Virus record (IMG/VR): IMGVR_UViG_3300036770_002535
Coordinates: 1-20,375 of that record
From: a virus
Length of the DNA stretch: 20,375 nt
Reading direction: 5' to 3' (one strand)
Numbering within the stretch: position 1 is the stretch's first letter; each line of letters begins with the position of its first letter. Shown piece after piece: positions 8,365 through 15,828 of the stretch. A model generated the notes under the pieces. The model was not told where the DNA came from, did not search any database, and saw only the letters and a program-made list of their open reading frames with translations. The translations under genes were made by a program, and so were the position numbers.

Positions 8365-8416
8365 AATAGTTCATTAATTTGTAGTATTTAATAAACGATT
8401 ATTATGATAAAAAAAA
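8365..8416 (-). other. Short AT-rich intergenic gap with a weak late-promoter-like box
   Basis: 52 nt between the two oxygenase paralogues. In the sense strand it starts with a run of eight T after the upstream stop, without a stem, and then holds TTAAATA (8391-8385), about 20 nt before the GTG start. This could be a degenerate late promoter. Nothing else is seen. Confidence 0.3.
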
Positions 8417-8938
8417 TTAATATACCCAACTTATAAATTGATATCTTGTTCCTGAAATTACCTTTTCTATGGCATAGGGATATAAGAAATTAGACGGAAA
8501 AATCACTAGTTGGCCCTTTTCAAATTTAAGTTTTTCTCCGAGCATCATAAAGTTTCCACCTGTAAAATCATCATTTAAAAGTCCAATTACAGTTAGAATA
8601 GGCATACCATAATTATGGTTATTAATGAATTTATTATGGTCACATCTTATGTACATTTTTTTCTTTGTTTCAAATCTTTGAAAACGTACTGGAGTATAAT
8701 CATTAAACGAATAAAACCAAGGATAACACCCTGTATCAATGTAAGTTTGAATGATAGGTTTGAGACTTTCTGTTAATAAGGTTGCTACATCAGCATTATG
8801 TAAATGGCAAGTTTCAACATCTTCTTCAATATTCCAAGCGGTTGATTCTTTTAACAATTCTACGGTCAAGTCGCAGAAATCTAATTCTGCTAATTCATAC
8901 ATTTTAATAAAATTAGTAATTTGATTATTTAAAATCAT
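8417..8938 (-). CDS. 2OG-Fe(II) oxygenase-like protein lacking two iron ligands (probable pseudoenzyme)
   Basis: A 173-residue paralogue of the oxygenase at 7801-8364, aligning along its C-terminal two thirds (WFYSFNDYTPVRFQRF, GMPILTVIGLLNDDFTGG, KGQLVIFPSNFLYP, GTRYQFISW). The iron triad is broken: the HxD motif reads R98-C-D100 instead of H-C-D, and the distal His is Y155 (LYPYAIE instead of MYPHSV). The 2-oxoglutarate Arg (R165) is kept. The frame is intact, the start has a good GAGGAAA ribosome site and overlaps the previous stop by ATGA, so this is not a decaying gene. It may bind the substrate or partner the active paralogue, or use another ligand set such as H101. It cannot be a standard HxD...H oxygenase as written. 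Confidence 0.75.
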   Translation of the reverse strand: MILNNQITNFIKMYELAELDFCDLTVELLKESTAWNIEEDVETCHLHNADVATLLTESLKPIIQTYIDTGCYPWFYSFNDYTPVRFQRFETKKKMYIRCDHNKFINNHNYGMPILTVIGLLNDDFTGGNFMMLGEKLKFEKGQLVIFPSNFLYPYAIEKVISGTRYQFISWVY

Positions 8939-9333
8939 GTTTCCTCGTATAAATCAATAGGGTCCTGATCAGGATCACGATACCAAGATAAAGTATCCTC
9001 ATCCCATGAATATCCTAATCCATCTGATGGATATGGTACAGGTGCTACAAATAACATTTCAGAGGTGTCTAGTTGCCAACTTGGATATGGTTTTTGTGGC
9101 ATAAAAGCGTCATGCACCTCGTCATACAAAAAGCCTATGATTGCATATCTATATCTAAAATTATGGTTATAACTTGTTTGAACAAAACGTTTTTCTTCCC
9201 CGTATAATTCTTTACACAAATTAATACCTAATTGTTCTACTTCTACACCGTTTTCATCTAAAATATCAGGATTAGTTATAACCCAAACTGCTACAACTAT
9301 ATTATTATCATTTAGTTCTGCAAAATGCGCCAT
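8935..9333 (-). CDS. 'MAHFA' family small phage structural-region protein, copy 2
   Basis: A 132-residue protein (MAHFAELNDNNIVVAVWVI...) starting at ATG 9333, 2 nt after the stop of the Gly-rich adhesin gene; a GTG four codons earlier is less likely. Recognisable family features are the beta-rich MAHFA start, DENGVEVEQLG, a TSYN/FRYRYA central part, PYPSWQLD, and a C-terminal YSWDEDTLSW. It is a paralogue of the protein at 15458-15826. Proteins of this type are common near tail-fibre genes of marine phages and have no proven function. In this window each copy lies immediately downstream of a Gly-rich adhesin-like gene, so a role as fibre-tip component or assembly factor is a reasonable inference. 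No transmembrane or catalytic motif is seen. Confidence 0.75.
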   Translation of the reverse strand: MAHFAELNDNNIVVAVWVITNPDILDENGVEVEQLGINLCKELYGEEKRFVQTSYNHNFRYRYAIIGFLYDEVHDAFMPQKPYPSWQLDTSEMLFVAPVPYPSDGLGYSWDEDTLSWYRDPDQDPIDLYEET

Positions 9334-9335
9334 AT

Positions 9336-10376
9336 TTAATTCCACTTAAATGTACCGCCGCCGGTAAAATCATGAAACGTATAACCACCACTAGAAGAAA
9401 CTGAACCCCCTGTTGCAATTTGCGGCCCGGGATATCCAATTATTACTCTACCACCTGCACCTGAACCACCTTGGCCTGGACCACCAGATCCTCCACCACT
9501 ACCAGTGCTGGCACTTGCTGCTTGTCCATTGGCTACTGGAGCAGGTGCCCCACTACCTCCCCCGCCAGCACCGCCGCTTCCTCCTTGACCATTAGGAGAT
9601 GATCCCGCGGCTCTACCTCCACCCCCTCCACCTAATTGTATAATACTTCTCCATGTAATTCCTCCACCACCTGAACCTCCTCTACCAGGTCCGCTTGAAC
9701 CTAAATTTCCAGCAGCTCCAATACCTCCACCGCCGCCTCCTCCTCCAAAGTTAGATCCACCACCATTGCCCCCATTATTACCTTGAGTAACCGCTACCCC
9801 TTGATTTCCATTAGAGGCACCACCGGGTCTTTGAGCGGAAGGTGGCGTTATCCAAGACGAACCTCCACCACATCCACCTGTACCGCCTACGGTTGTTCCT
9901 GCGTATCTTCCTCCAGCGCCACCACCTAGTCCTGATAATGTACCAAAAGGTCCTGTAATTGATGAGTTGGATCCACCACCGGCGTTGAGCGCAGGACTAG
10001 GAAATCTGCCACCACCACCACCTCCACCGATACCTACTGGATAACTAGTTCCTGGACTAAAAGGAAATACGGTTGCGGCTGGATTAACAGAACTACCAAA
10101 GGGACTAGGGATATTTGTTCTAATACTACCAGCACCTCCGCCGCCACCTGAATTAACTCCGCCTCCCCCTCCGCCTCCTACAATCATATATTCTGCTGTG
10201 ATAGATGGACCAGGTGATTTACCATAAAAATCCGATAGTGCGATTACACCGGATGGTTTACCTGCCAATGTTCTATAAGATGGACTATTAATACTACTAT
10301 TTGCAGCAGTACCTGGTTGACCTAATTCAACGTTAATTGCATTAAATGATATCGGACCCGATGGTGGTAAAGCCAT
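9336..10376 (-). CDS. Gly-rich tail-fibre adhesin-like protein, copy 2
   Basis: A 346-residue protein after a strong AAAGGAG. The N-terminus (MALPPSGPISFNAINVELG..., with ALSDFYGKS near residue 50) is a short module found at the start of many marine phage fibre proteins. Residues about 60-300 are dominated by Gly runs (IVGGGGGGGVNSGGGGGAGS and many similar) separated by Ser, Asn, Pro and aromatic residues. It ends with a beta-rich cap (GGRVIIGYPGPQIATGG ... YTFHDFTGGGTFKWN). Such composition resembles polyglycine-II adhesins such as gp38 of phage S16, which sit at the tip of long tail fibres and bind the host. Its place after an S74 fibre gene parallels the gp37-gp38 order. Adhesin function is inferred from composition and position. 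Confidence 0.7.
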   Translation of the reverse strand: MALPPSGPISFNAINVELGQPGTAANSSINSPSYRTLAGKPSGVIALSDFYGKSPGPSITAEYMIVGGGGGGGVNSGGGGGAGSIRTNIPSPFGSSVNPAATVFPFSPGTSYPVGIGGGGGGGRFPSPALNAGGGSNSSITGPFGTLSGLGGGAGGRYAGTTVGGTGGCGGGSSWITPPSAQRPGGASNGNQGVAVTQGNNGGNGGGSNFGGGGGGGGIGAAGNLGSSGPGRGGSGGGGITWRSIIQLGGGGGGRAAGSSPNGQGGSGGAGGGGSGAPAPVANGQAASASTGSGGGSGGPGQGGSGAGGRVIIGYPGPQIATGGSVSSSGGYTFHDFTGGGTFKWN

Positions 10377-10389
10377 TCGCTACACTCCT

Positions 10390-11964
10390 TTAATTACTTT
10401 TTGAATCAAAAAAATTACCATTACAATACTTTTTCAAATAATCTACTTCAACTGCTAATTCTTTAATACCTTCTACAAGAAGTGGTATAACTTTTTCATA
10501 CCAAATTGTAAGATATTTATCATCAATGGGTGCTGTGGTAACAACTTCTGGTAAAACTTTTTGTACTTCTTGTGCACTTAATCCAACTTCACGCTTTTTA
10601 GTATATCCTAATGATTCTGCTAATTCACTCGCTGTATAATAAAACCCATTTAACTGCTTTATTTTATCTAACGCTTCCTCTATTATACCTATTCTTGTTT
10701 TCAATCTATCATCTGAATAATATGCAGTAATGTTATTAGTTGCACGAATTTCACCTGCTGTAGCTGAACCTGCTGTTCCTACACCCAATGAATTAAATTG
10801 TACATCGGAATTTGTATTGATACTCTGAGGGGTTGCCAATGTTATTGTTCCTGCACCGTTAGTTACTGTAATTTGGTTTGTAGTACCTGTTATAGCTGCT
10901 GCAACATATGTAGTTCCATTACCAATTGGGATTTGTCCGTTAGTTGGTGTGGTTGTGATGCCTAAGCCCCCTCTTCCAACAACTAATGTGCCTGTAGATA
11001 TATTACCTGCATTTAATGCAGTTAAGCCGCTACCATTTCCTGTAATAACCCCTGTAGCGTTGAAAGTACCTGTTACATTAACTCCTGTACCTGTAACTAT
11101 AAGTACGTTTGCAGCTCCAGCTGCACTCAAATTAATATTTCCACTCGATGTAGGTATATTAATATTACTTGTACCATTAGCTAATGGAAAACTTACGGAT
11201 GCACTTATACCTGTTAATTGACTACCATTCCCTATAAAGAAATTACCTGTAATATTACCATCAGCATTTCTTACTACTACAGTATTTGCTGTTGCAGCGG
11301 TTGCAGTATCATAACCATCTAATGTATCAGCATTTAAATTCGTTACTTTGGTTGTCGAAGTCACAATTAACGGAGCCGTACCAATAGCTACATTACTTAT
11401 TAATTGTGGCGCTGTTACATTGGCTGTCGCTAATACTTGCGCTGTTCCTAAATTTAATACATTAGCATTACCTGTAGCGTTTAATGTCCCGGTAACATTC
11501 ACACCAGTAGTTGTTGTTATTAATACATTTGCTGTACCGCCTACGCTTATATTAATGTTTCCATCAACTGCAGGTGCATTGATATTACTTGTTCCATTTG
11601 CTAAAGGAAAGCCTGCTGAAATACCTGTTAATTGACTACCATTTCCTGTATAAAAATTAGCTGCTATATTTCCATCTGCATTTCTTTGTACTATGCTATT
11701 TGCAGTAGCAGTTTGACTTGGCGTATTTCCTTGTAATGCATTTGCGTTTAAGTTTGCAACAACAGTGGTTGAACTAACAACTAAAGGAGCAGTTCCTGTT
11801 TCTACATTACTTATTAACTGTGGTGCAGTTATATTAGCTGTTGCTAATATTTGTGCTGTACCTAAATTACCAAGATTGGCATTGCCATTAGCACTTATTG
11901 TTGTGATATTTGCTATTGCTTGTGTATCGGTAATTACAATATTACCTGTGACTTTAATGGCCAT
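10390..11964 (-). CDS. Tail fibre protein with C-terminal peptidase S74 intramolecular chaperone
   Basis: A 524-residue fibre protein with a strong AAAGGAG start. Residues about 29-166 and 167-305 are a direct duplication sharing LGTAQ(I/V)LATAN(I/V)TAPQLISNV, NADGNI, GNGSQLTGISA, FPLANGTSNIN and GVNVTGT, each a beta-rich repeat. A further beta segment follows to about 410. The C-terminus starts with SDDRLKTRIG (417-426) and continues with EEALDKIKQLNGFYY, GLSAQEVQKVLPEVV and a coiled-coil-like end, matching the S74 domain. That domain trimerises and folds the fibre, then cleaves itself just before the Ser of SDDRLK, with the following Lys assisting; mature fibre would end near residue 416. 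It belongs to the distal tail. No enzymatic host-binding domain is recognised. Confidence 0.85.
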   Translation of the reverse strand: MAIKVTGNIVITDTQAIANITTISANGNANLGNLGTAQILATANITAPQLISNVETGTAPLVVSSTTVVANLNANALQGNTPSQTATANSIVQRNADGNIAANFYTGNGSQLTGISAGFPLANGTSNINAPAVDGNINISVGGTANVLITTTTGVNVTGTLNATGNANVLNLGTAQVLATANVTAPQLISNVAIGTAPLIVTSTTKVTNLNADTLDGYDTATAATANTVVVRNADGNITGNFFIGNGSQLTGISASVSFPLANGTSNINIPTSSGNINLSAAGAANVLIVTGTGVNVTGTFNATGVITGNGSGLTALNAGNISTGTLVVGRGGLGITTTPTNGQIPIGNGTTYVAAAITGTTNQITVTNGAGTITLATPQSINTNSDVQFNSLGVGTAGSATAGEIRATNNITAYYSDDRLKTRIGIIEEALDKIKQLNGFYYTASELAESLGYTKKREVGLSAQEVQKVLPEVVTTAPIDDKYLTIWYEKVIPLLVEGIKELAVEVDYLKKYCNGNFFDSKSN

Positions 11965-12041
11965 CTTCGCTCTCCTTTAGTAGAACTCGGCATCAAAGGT
12001 AATATTACCTTAGACTATTAATATTTAGTCCAAAATATGTT
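11965..12041 (-). promoter_or_regulatory. Leader region of the S74 fibre gene: late-type promoter plus palindrome
   Basis: The 77-nt gap holds, in order of transcription: CTAAATA (12028-12022), a late-promoter core of T4-like marine phages, inside the near-palindrome 12013-12030; a perfect 16-bp palindrome (11996-12011, aaggtaatattacctt) which would form a 5'-leader hairpin starting about 5 nt after the predicted start near 12016; and a strong AAAGGAG ribosome site before ATG 11964. This suggests separate late transcription of the second fibre group. Confidence 0.5.
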
Positions 12042-14402
12042 TTAAACCTTTACTACATGTTGCAAATCGTGCTCAATTAAGTTTTTAAAATGCTGTGAAA
12101 CATCCTGTCTATTACGCATAGAAATCAATGTTTCTTTTGATTGTTTATAAAAACTGTTATACCAAGCATTAATTGCTTTAAGATATTCTATACCATATAA
12201 TCCAGGATAATGCAATTCCGTGAGTGGTTTGGTTATTTCCGTAGCAACAGATAAACCAATCGTAGCATACAAATAACTTGCTTGATAGTCTTTATTATTG
12301 TAATGAAACTCTGCAAATAAGTAATATGCCTCAGGACGCTTTGGATTAACAGTAATTGCTCTGTTATACAATCCTGACACTGTAAAATTACGATTACGCT
12401 GCCTTTCAAAACATTTTGCCATTCTTATCAGCGATTCATACTGCAAATCAATATCATCAGTTCTTTCTGCTGCACGTAGATAATAACTTACTGCGGCAGC
12501 AGTTTGCCCTTTTGTATCGTATTCATATCCTAACCAAAAATTAGTTATTGGATTGTTGGGATCATTTAAAAAATCGTGTAACTTTATAAAAGTTTGATTA
12601 GGTTTTTCTAGATTTGGGAATAAGAACTTCTCTACATTAGGCAATTCAAATACTTGTTTTGGTAATAATGTTTTATCATACTCTTTATATAAGTGTCGTT
12701 TTACACTTAAGTTTTTTGATAAGTTGCTTTCAAGCAATTCTGCTGTTTCTTTACTTATATTATTTACCGCATTAAGGTTACCAGCATGTCCATAATTAGT
12801 TGCTTTAATTAATTTCTTATGTGTGTCACCCATCCATGTAAAATGCCAACCCAAATCTTCTACTCTAGCATTGTTTTCAGCAATATAGACAATAGGAAAA
12901 CTTGGTTGCATTCCTGATCTATAAGTATTTGGTTTTTCTTTACGAAAATGACTAAGTAGTGCAAAATACATTGATTTATCCCATGGAACATTTTTTCCAT
13001 TAGTATCAACCAGTCTACGATCACCTTGACCTTCTAATAAAACTAATGGTATTTTAATAAGTTTATCTGGGTTTTCTCTTGTTACTCTCGCTAAGTATTT
13101 TATGTGACTAGGATTTATGATTTCATCTACATCATTTACAATAAAAACTGTATCCTCGTCAAACTCATTCAAAATATTGTACAAGCTATCACGTTGCTTA
13201 CGTTCACGTACCCAAGCTAATACGTTAGATTTATCATTAGCCGCACTAGAATGAATAGTATCAATAGGTACAATTTCTTTAGTTAAATCTTGATCATATA
13301 GTTTATTTTTTAAAACTCTTACTTTTTTACTATCAATATTAAGCTTTTTTAACTCATTTTCTAAATTAAATTCTTTCTTATTTCCAGCAAATGTAACATC
13401 TGACTCACTTACAACGAACAAATCGACTACATCCTTTAACATATGATATCGTAACTCAAATAACTCAATTTCATTAAAATACATTGTGTAATCGACAATT
13501 TTTACTTGTTTATAATTAGGCAATAACAGCTTTTTAACTCTTGGTAAGTGAAATATTTCTTTTGGTAATAAATTTAGATCATATGGTTTGTGATGATATT
13601 GTACAAGATCTCCAAATGTTTTAATTTCATCTTTCATTAAAGCTTTTGTGCTTTCTGTTACATTATTAATTAAATGGGGTACCGAACTATGTAAGGTAGA
13701 TTTTAATTTATTTTTCTTTCTTGCAGTATCACCCATCCAAGTAAAATGCCAACCCAAATCTTCTACAACTTTTCCATTTTCTGTGATTGTAATAGGTGGA
13801 TAGGGGTTTTCGAATTCACTACGTAGTGCAGCACATCCTTTATGTTTTAATTGTTGTTTAGTACAAAACATTAATGATCTATTCCATTGAACAGGTTCAT
13901 TTAGTTCATTATATACTCTACAATCAGCACTTGATTCCAGTAGAACCAATGGTATTTTTACAATATTATTAGGGTGTTTTTGAGACACACTCGCAATATA
14001 CCTGACTGTCTCAGGTTTCATAATTTCGTCTACATCGCTATGTATAAAAATAGTATCATCAGGGAATTTATCTAATATATGAACTAATGCATCTTTTTGA
14101 GTACGTAATCTAGTAAAGTTTTTAACATTATGGGTACTATCGATTTTACCTGAATCATACAAATCAAGTGGTTTTATTTCTAGATTAATATCACTAGTAT
14201 CAACTTCCAACACAATAAACCTATTTGCATCTAATCCTAATTTATCTATAAGTTTTGATGCTGTGAATTCTTTAGGAATACCTGTAAAAGTATGATTTGC
14301 TTCGCTAATTACAAAGTAATCTACTACATCTTTGAGCATATGATAACGCAGTTCAAGTAACTCTGCGTCATTATTAAACATAAAATTATCTACAATAATC
14401 AT
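12042..14402 (-). CDS. Tandem GT17-type glycosyltransferase with C-terminal TPR-like region
   Basis: A 786-residue protein with two GT17 (beta-1,4-mannosyl-glycoprotein GlcNAc-transferase-type) domains in tandem. Copy one spans about residues 1-295 and copy two about 300-596. Both keep FN(D/E)xELxELRYHMLKDVVD, a DVDEI metal/donor motif (123-127 and 424-428), (V/I)KIPLVLLE, and DLGWHFTWMGDT (215-226 and 516-527), so both look catalytic. Each ends with a LLPKE(I/V)F-type closure. Residues about 605-786 are helical with TPR-like repeats (NFWLGYEYDTKGQTAAAVSYY; PEAYYLFAEFHYNNKDYQA), suited to protein binding. It starts 1 nt after the propeller stop. The domain duplication suggests a bifunctional or processive enzyme; acceptor unknown. 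It could glycosylate fibre proteins or alter host surface glycans. Confidence 0.8.
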   Translation of the reverse strand: MIIVDNFMFNNDAELLELRYHMLKDVVDYFVISEANHTFTGIPKEFTASKLIDKLGLDANRFIVLEVDTSDINLEIKPLDLYDSGKIDSTHNVKNFTRLRTQKDALVHILDKFPDDTIFIHSDVDEIMKPETVRYIASVSQKHPNNIVKIPLVLLESSADCRVYNELNEPVQWNRSLMFCTKQQLKHKGCAALRSEFENPYPPITITENGKVVEDLGWHFTWMGDTARKKNKLKSTLHSSVPHLINNVTESTKALMKDEIKTFGDLVQYHHKPYDLNLLPKEIFHLPRVKKLLLPNYKQVKIVDYTMYFNEIELFELRYHMLKDVVDLFVVSESDVTFAGNKKEFNLENELKKLNIDSKKVRVLKNKLYDQDLTKEIVPIDTIHSSAANDKSNVLAWVRERKQRDSLYNILNEFDEDTVFIVNDVDEIINPSHIKYLARVTRENPDKLIKIPLVLLEGQGDRRLVDTNGKNVPWDKSMYFALLSHFRKEKPNTYRSGMQPSFPIVYIAENNARVEDLGWHFTWMGDTHKKLIKATNYGHAGNLNAVNNISKETAELLESNLSKNLSVKRHLYKEYDKTLLPKQVFELPNVEKFLFPNLEKPNQTFIKLHDFLNDPNNPITNFWLGYEYDTKGQTAAAVSYYLRAAERTDDIDLQYESLIRMAKCFERQRNRNFTVSGLYNRAITVNPKRPEAYYLFAEFHYNNKDYQASYLYATIGLSVATEITKPLTELHYPGLYGIEYLKAINAWYNSFYKQSKETLISMRNRQDVSQHFKNLIEHDLQHVVKV

Positions 14403-14403
14403 A

Positions 14404-15405
14404 TTAACCTATTTGTATAAAATGTGAAAGAAGTGATTTTGGCATCTTCAATATAAAAGCAGCATTGTCCTGAAAACCAAAACTTATTAATAAGTTATCT
14501 TTATGTTCAGCCATACCTGCACAAAATTCAATTTCACCTGTCATAAAGTGAAATTGTTCACTTGTTTTTACTAGATTCCAATCTTTATCCCAATAAACAA
14601 ATCTATGGCGATATTTTCCGTCTTTTCTACCCTGTATATCGTTATATAAGTTTACCTCATGTGTAATTGCCATATGCCCGTCACACCATGGAATAACCTG
14701 ACTACTCCCACGTAAATCATTTGGTAAGTTTAACTTTTTAGATTCATCTAATAATCTTGTTGTGCATGTGTTATCCACTATGTTTGATTCTACTATTTCT
14801 GTTGGATTTGTCCACTTTACAAAATGATAAGGTTTATCATTGATAGGCATCCAATTTTTTTCGCAATAGCTTAAATTTTTTCCTGGGGCTGGGACTTTAT
14901 GTCTATTAACTTCTTTAACATAATCAACTCCAATCTCAATTTCCTGCAATTGCATACGTCCCGAACCTTTAGTGTTATCGTCACGCCTAACACCACAAAT
15001 ATAGTATTTGTTATCCCATTTAAACAATCTACAATCTTCCAATCCAATGAAATGCCATTGTGGTGGTTGATCTAATTTAGATGTATCAATCTTGTGAAAC
15101 TGTGATAGTTCTAAATTATCACTAAATCTTAGCAAATAATTCTTAGTAGTTAAAGTCATATCATTTTCAGGATGCAAATATTGCAGTGGGCCCCATGGAT
15201 GAGCAAAAACTTTTGTTTCACTATGATATAATGTATAATTAATATGTCTTAGAACACATAAAATTTTATCACCATCTACAAATATAGATGGATTCATAAG
15301 TCCAGTACCACCAGTGTGTTCTTCTGGTAATGTTATTGGATGAATTGAACCACCATTATCAACTACAAATTTTACAATACCTTTTTCCGCTATCGTGTTA
15401 TCCAT
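14404..15405 (-). CDS. Beta-propeller protein related to GH130/GH43-type glycosidases and phosphorylases
   Basis: A 333-residue protein with repeated beta-strand blades. Motifs include GLMNPSIF (35-42), GLEDCRLF (121-128, resembling the E-D-x-R segment of GH130-type propellers), EKNWMPI (182-188), LRGSSQVIPW (231-240), MAITHEV and GEIEFCAGMA (290-299). Related five-bladed propellers with RGxSQ and EFCAG motifs are found near or fused to glycosyltransferases. Whether this one hydrolyses, phosphorolyses or only binds sugars is not clear: the catalytic acids are not certain from sequence alone. It is 1 nt upstream of the tandem GT17 gene and behind its own T4-type late promoter, so the two probably act together on the same glycan. 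Confidence 0.6.
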   Translation of the reverse strand: MDNTIAEKGIVKFVVDNGGSIHPITLPEEHTGGTGLMNPSIFVDGDKILCVLRHINYTLYHSETKVFAHPWGPLQYLHPENDMTLTTKNYLLRFSDNLELSQFHKIDTSKLDQPPQWHFIGLEDCRLFKWDNKYYICGVRRDDNTKGSGRMQLQEIEIGVDYVKEVNRHKVPAPGKNLSYCEKNWMPINDKPYHFVKWTNPTEIVESNIVDNTCTTRLLDESKKLNLPNDLRGSSQVIPWCDGHMAITHEVNLYNDIQGRKDGKYRHRFVYWDKDWNLVKTSEQFHFMTGEIEFCAGMAEHKDNLLISFGFQDNAAFILKMPKSLLSHFIQIG

Positions 15406-15442
15406 AAAAGTCTCATATTACCAACTATTTATAATGGATAAC
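15397..15442 (-). promoter_or_regulatory. Inverted repeat able to hide the start codon of the propeller gene
   Basis: Perfect 9-bp arms at 15434-15442 and 15397-15405 (gttatccat / atggataac) flank a 28-nt loop. The downstream arm contains the ATG (15405-15403) of the propeller gene. The upstream arm lies before the late promoter at 15426-15433. RNA read through from upstream genes could fold and block this start, while RNA begun at the late promoter would lack the first arm. This is an inference from sequence geometry. Confidence 0.5.
15426..15433 (-). promoter_or_regulatory. T4-type late promoter (TATAAATA)
   Basis: The minus strand reads TATAAATA, an exact match to the T4 late-promoter consensus recognised by the sliding-clamp-assisted gp55-type sigma factor. 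Predicted start is near 15419-15420, giving a leader of about 14 nt with GAGA before the propeller ATG. It lies in the 52-nt gap after the MAHFA gene. Confidence 0.6.
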
Positions 15443-15457
15443 CCGTAGTAAATTAAA

Positions 15458-15826
15458 TTATATAGGATCCCAGCTTAGTGTTTGTTCGTTCCATTCATAA
15501 CTTTTTTCTCCCGCGTCACTTGGAACAGGTATTGGTGGATCCCATTTACCTGTATCGGTATTAAGTATCCAACTAGGAAAATGCTGTATTTCAATAAATA
15601 TATCCAAATTTGGATCATATGAACATCCAACACCTGGATAGATTTTTCTAAAACTACAGTTATAGCTGCATTGTTTCCAGTTTGTGTGGCCTCCTGACCA
15701 ATTGGTTAAAAATTCTATACCTAAACTTTCTTGTTCAACTCCATTTTCATCGAGTAACACACTGTTATTAACAACAATAACTTCTGTAACAATATTGTTT
15801 TCGTCTAATCTTGCAAAATGTGCCAT
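15458..15826 (-). CDS. 'MAHFA' family small phage structural-region protein, copy 1
   Basis: A 122-residue paralogue of the protein at 8935-9333: MAHFARLDENNIV, LLDENGVEQESLGI, CSYNCSFRKIYPGVG, FPSWILNTDTGKWDPPIPVPSD and YEWNEQTLSW correspond segment by segment. It is more Cys-rich in the middle (C53, C57 and another near residue 69). It starts 2 nt after the stop of the Gly-rich gene with no clear ribosome site, so it is probably translationally coupled to it. Function is unproven; pairing of each copy with an upstream Gly-rich adhesin suggests a dedicated partner, assembly factor or tip protein. It is the last gene before the late promoter at 15426. Confidence 0.75.
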   Translation of the reverse strand: MAHFARLDENNIVTEVIVVNNSVLLDENGVEQESLGIEFLTNWSGGHTNWKQCSYNCSFRKIYPGVGCSYDPNLDIFIEIQHFPSWILNTDTGKWDPPIPVPSDAGEKSYEWNEQTLSWDPI

Positions 15827-15828
15827 AA

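Noticed and set aside
8417-8938. Decaying pseudogene of the 2OG oxygenase
   Set aside because: The frame is complete, the ribosome site is good, the gene overlaps its neighbour by ATGA, and the fold residues are conserved; only iron ligands differ.
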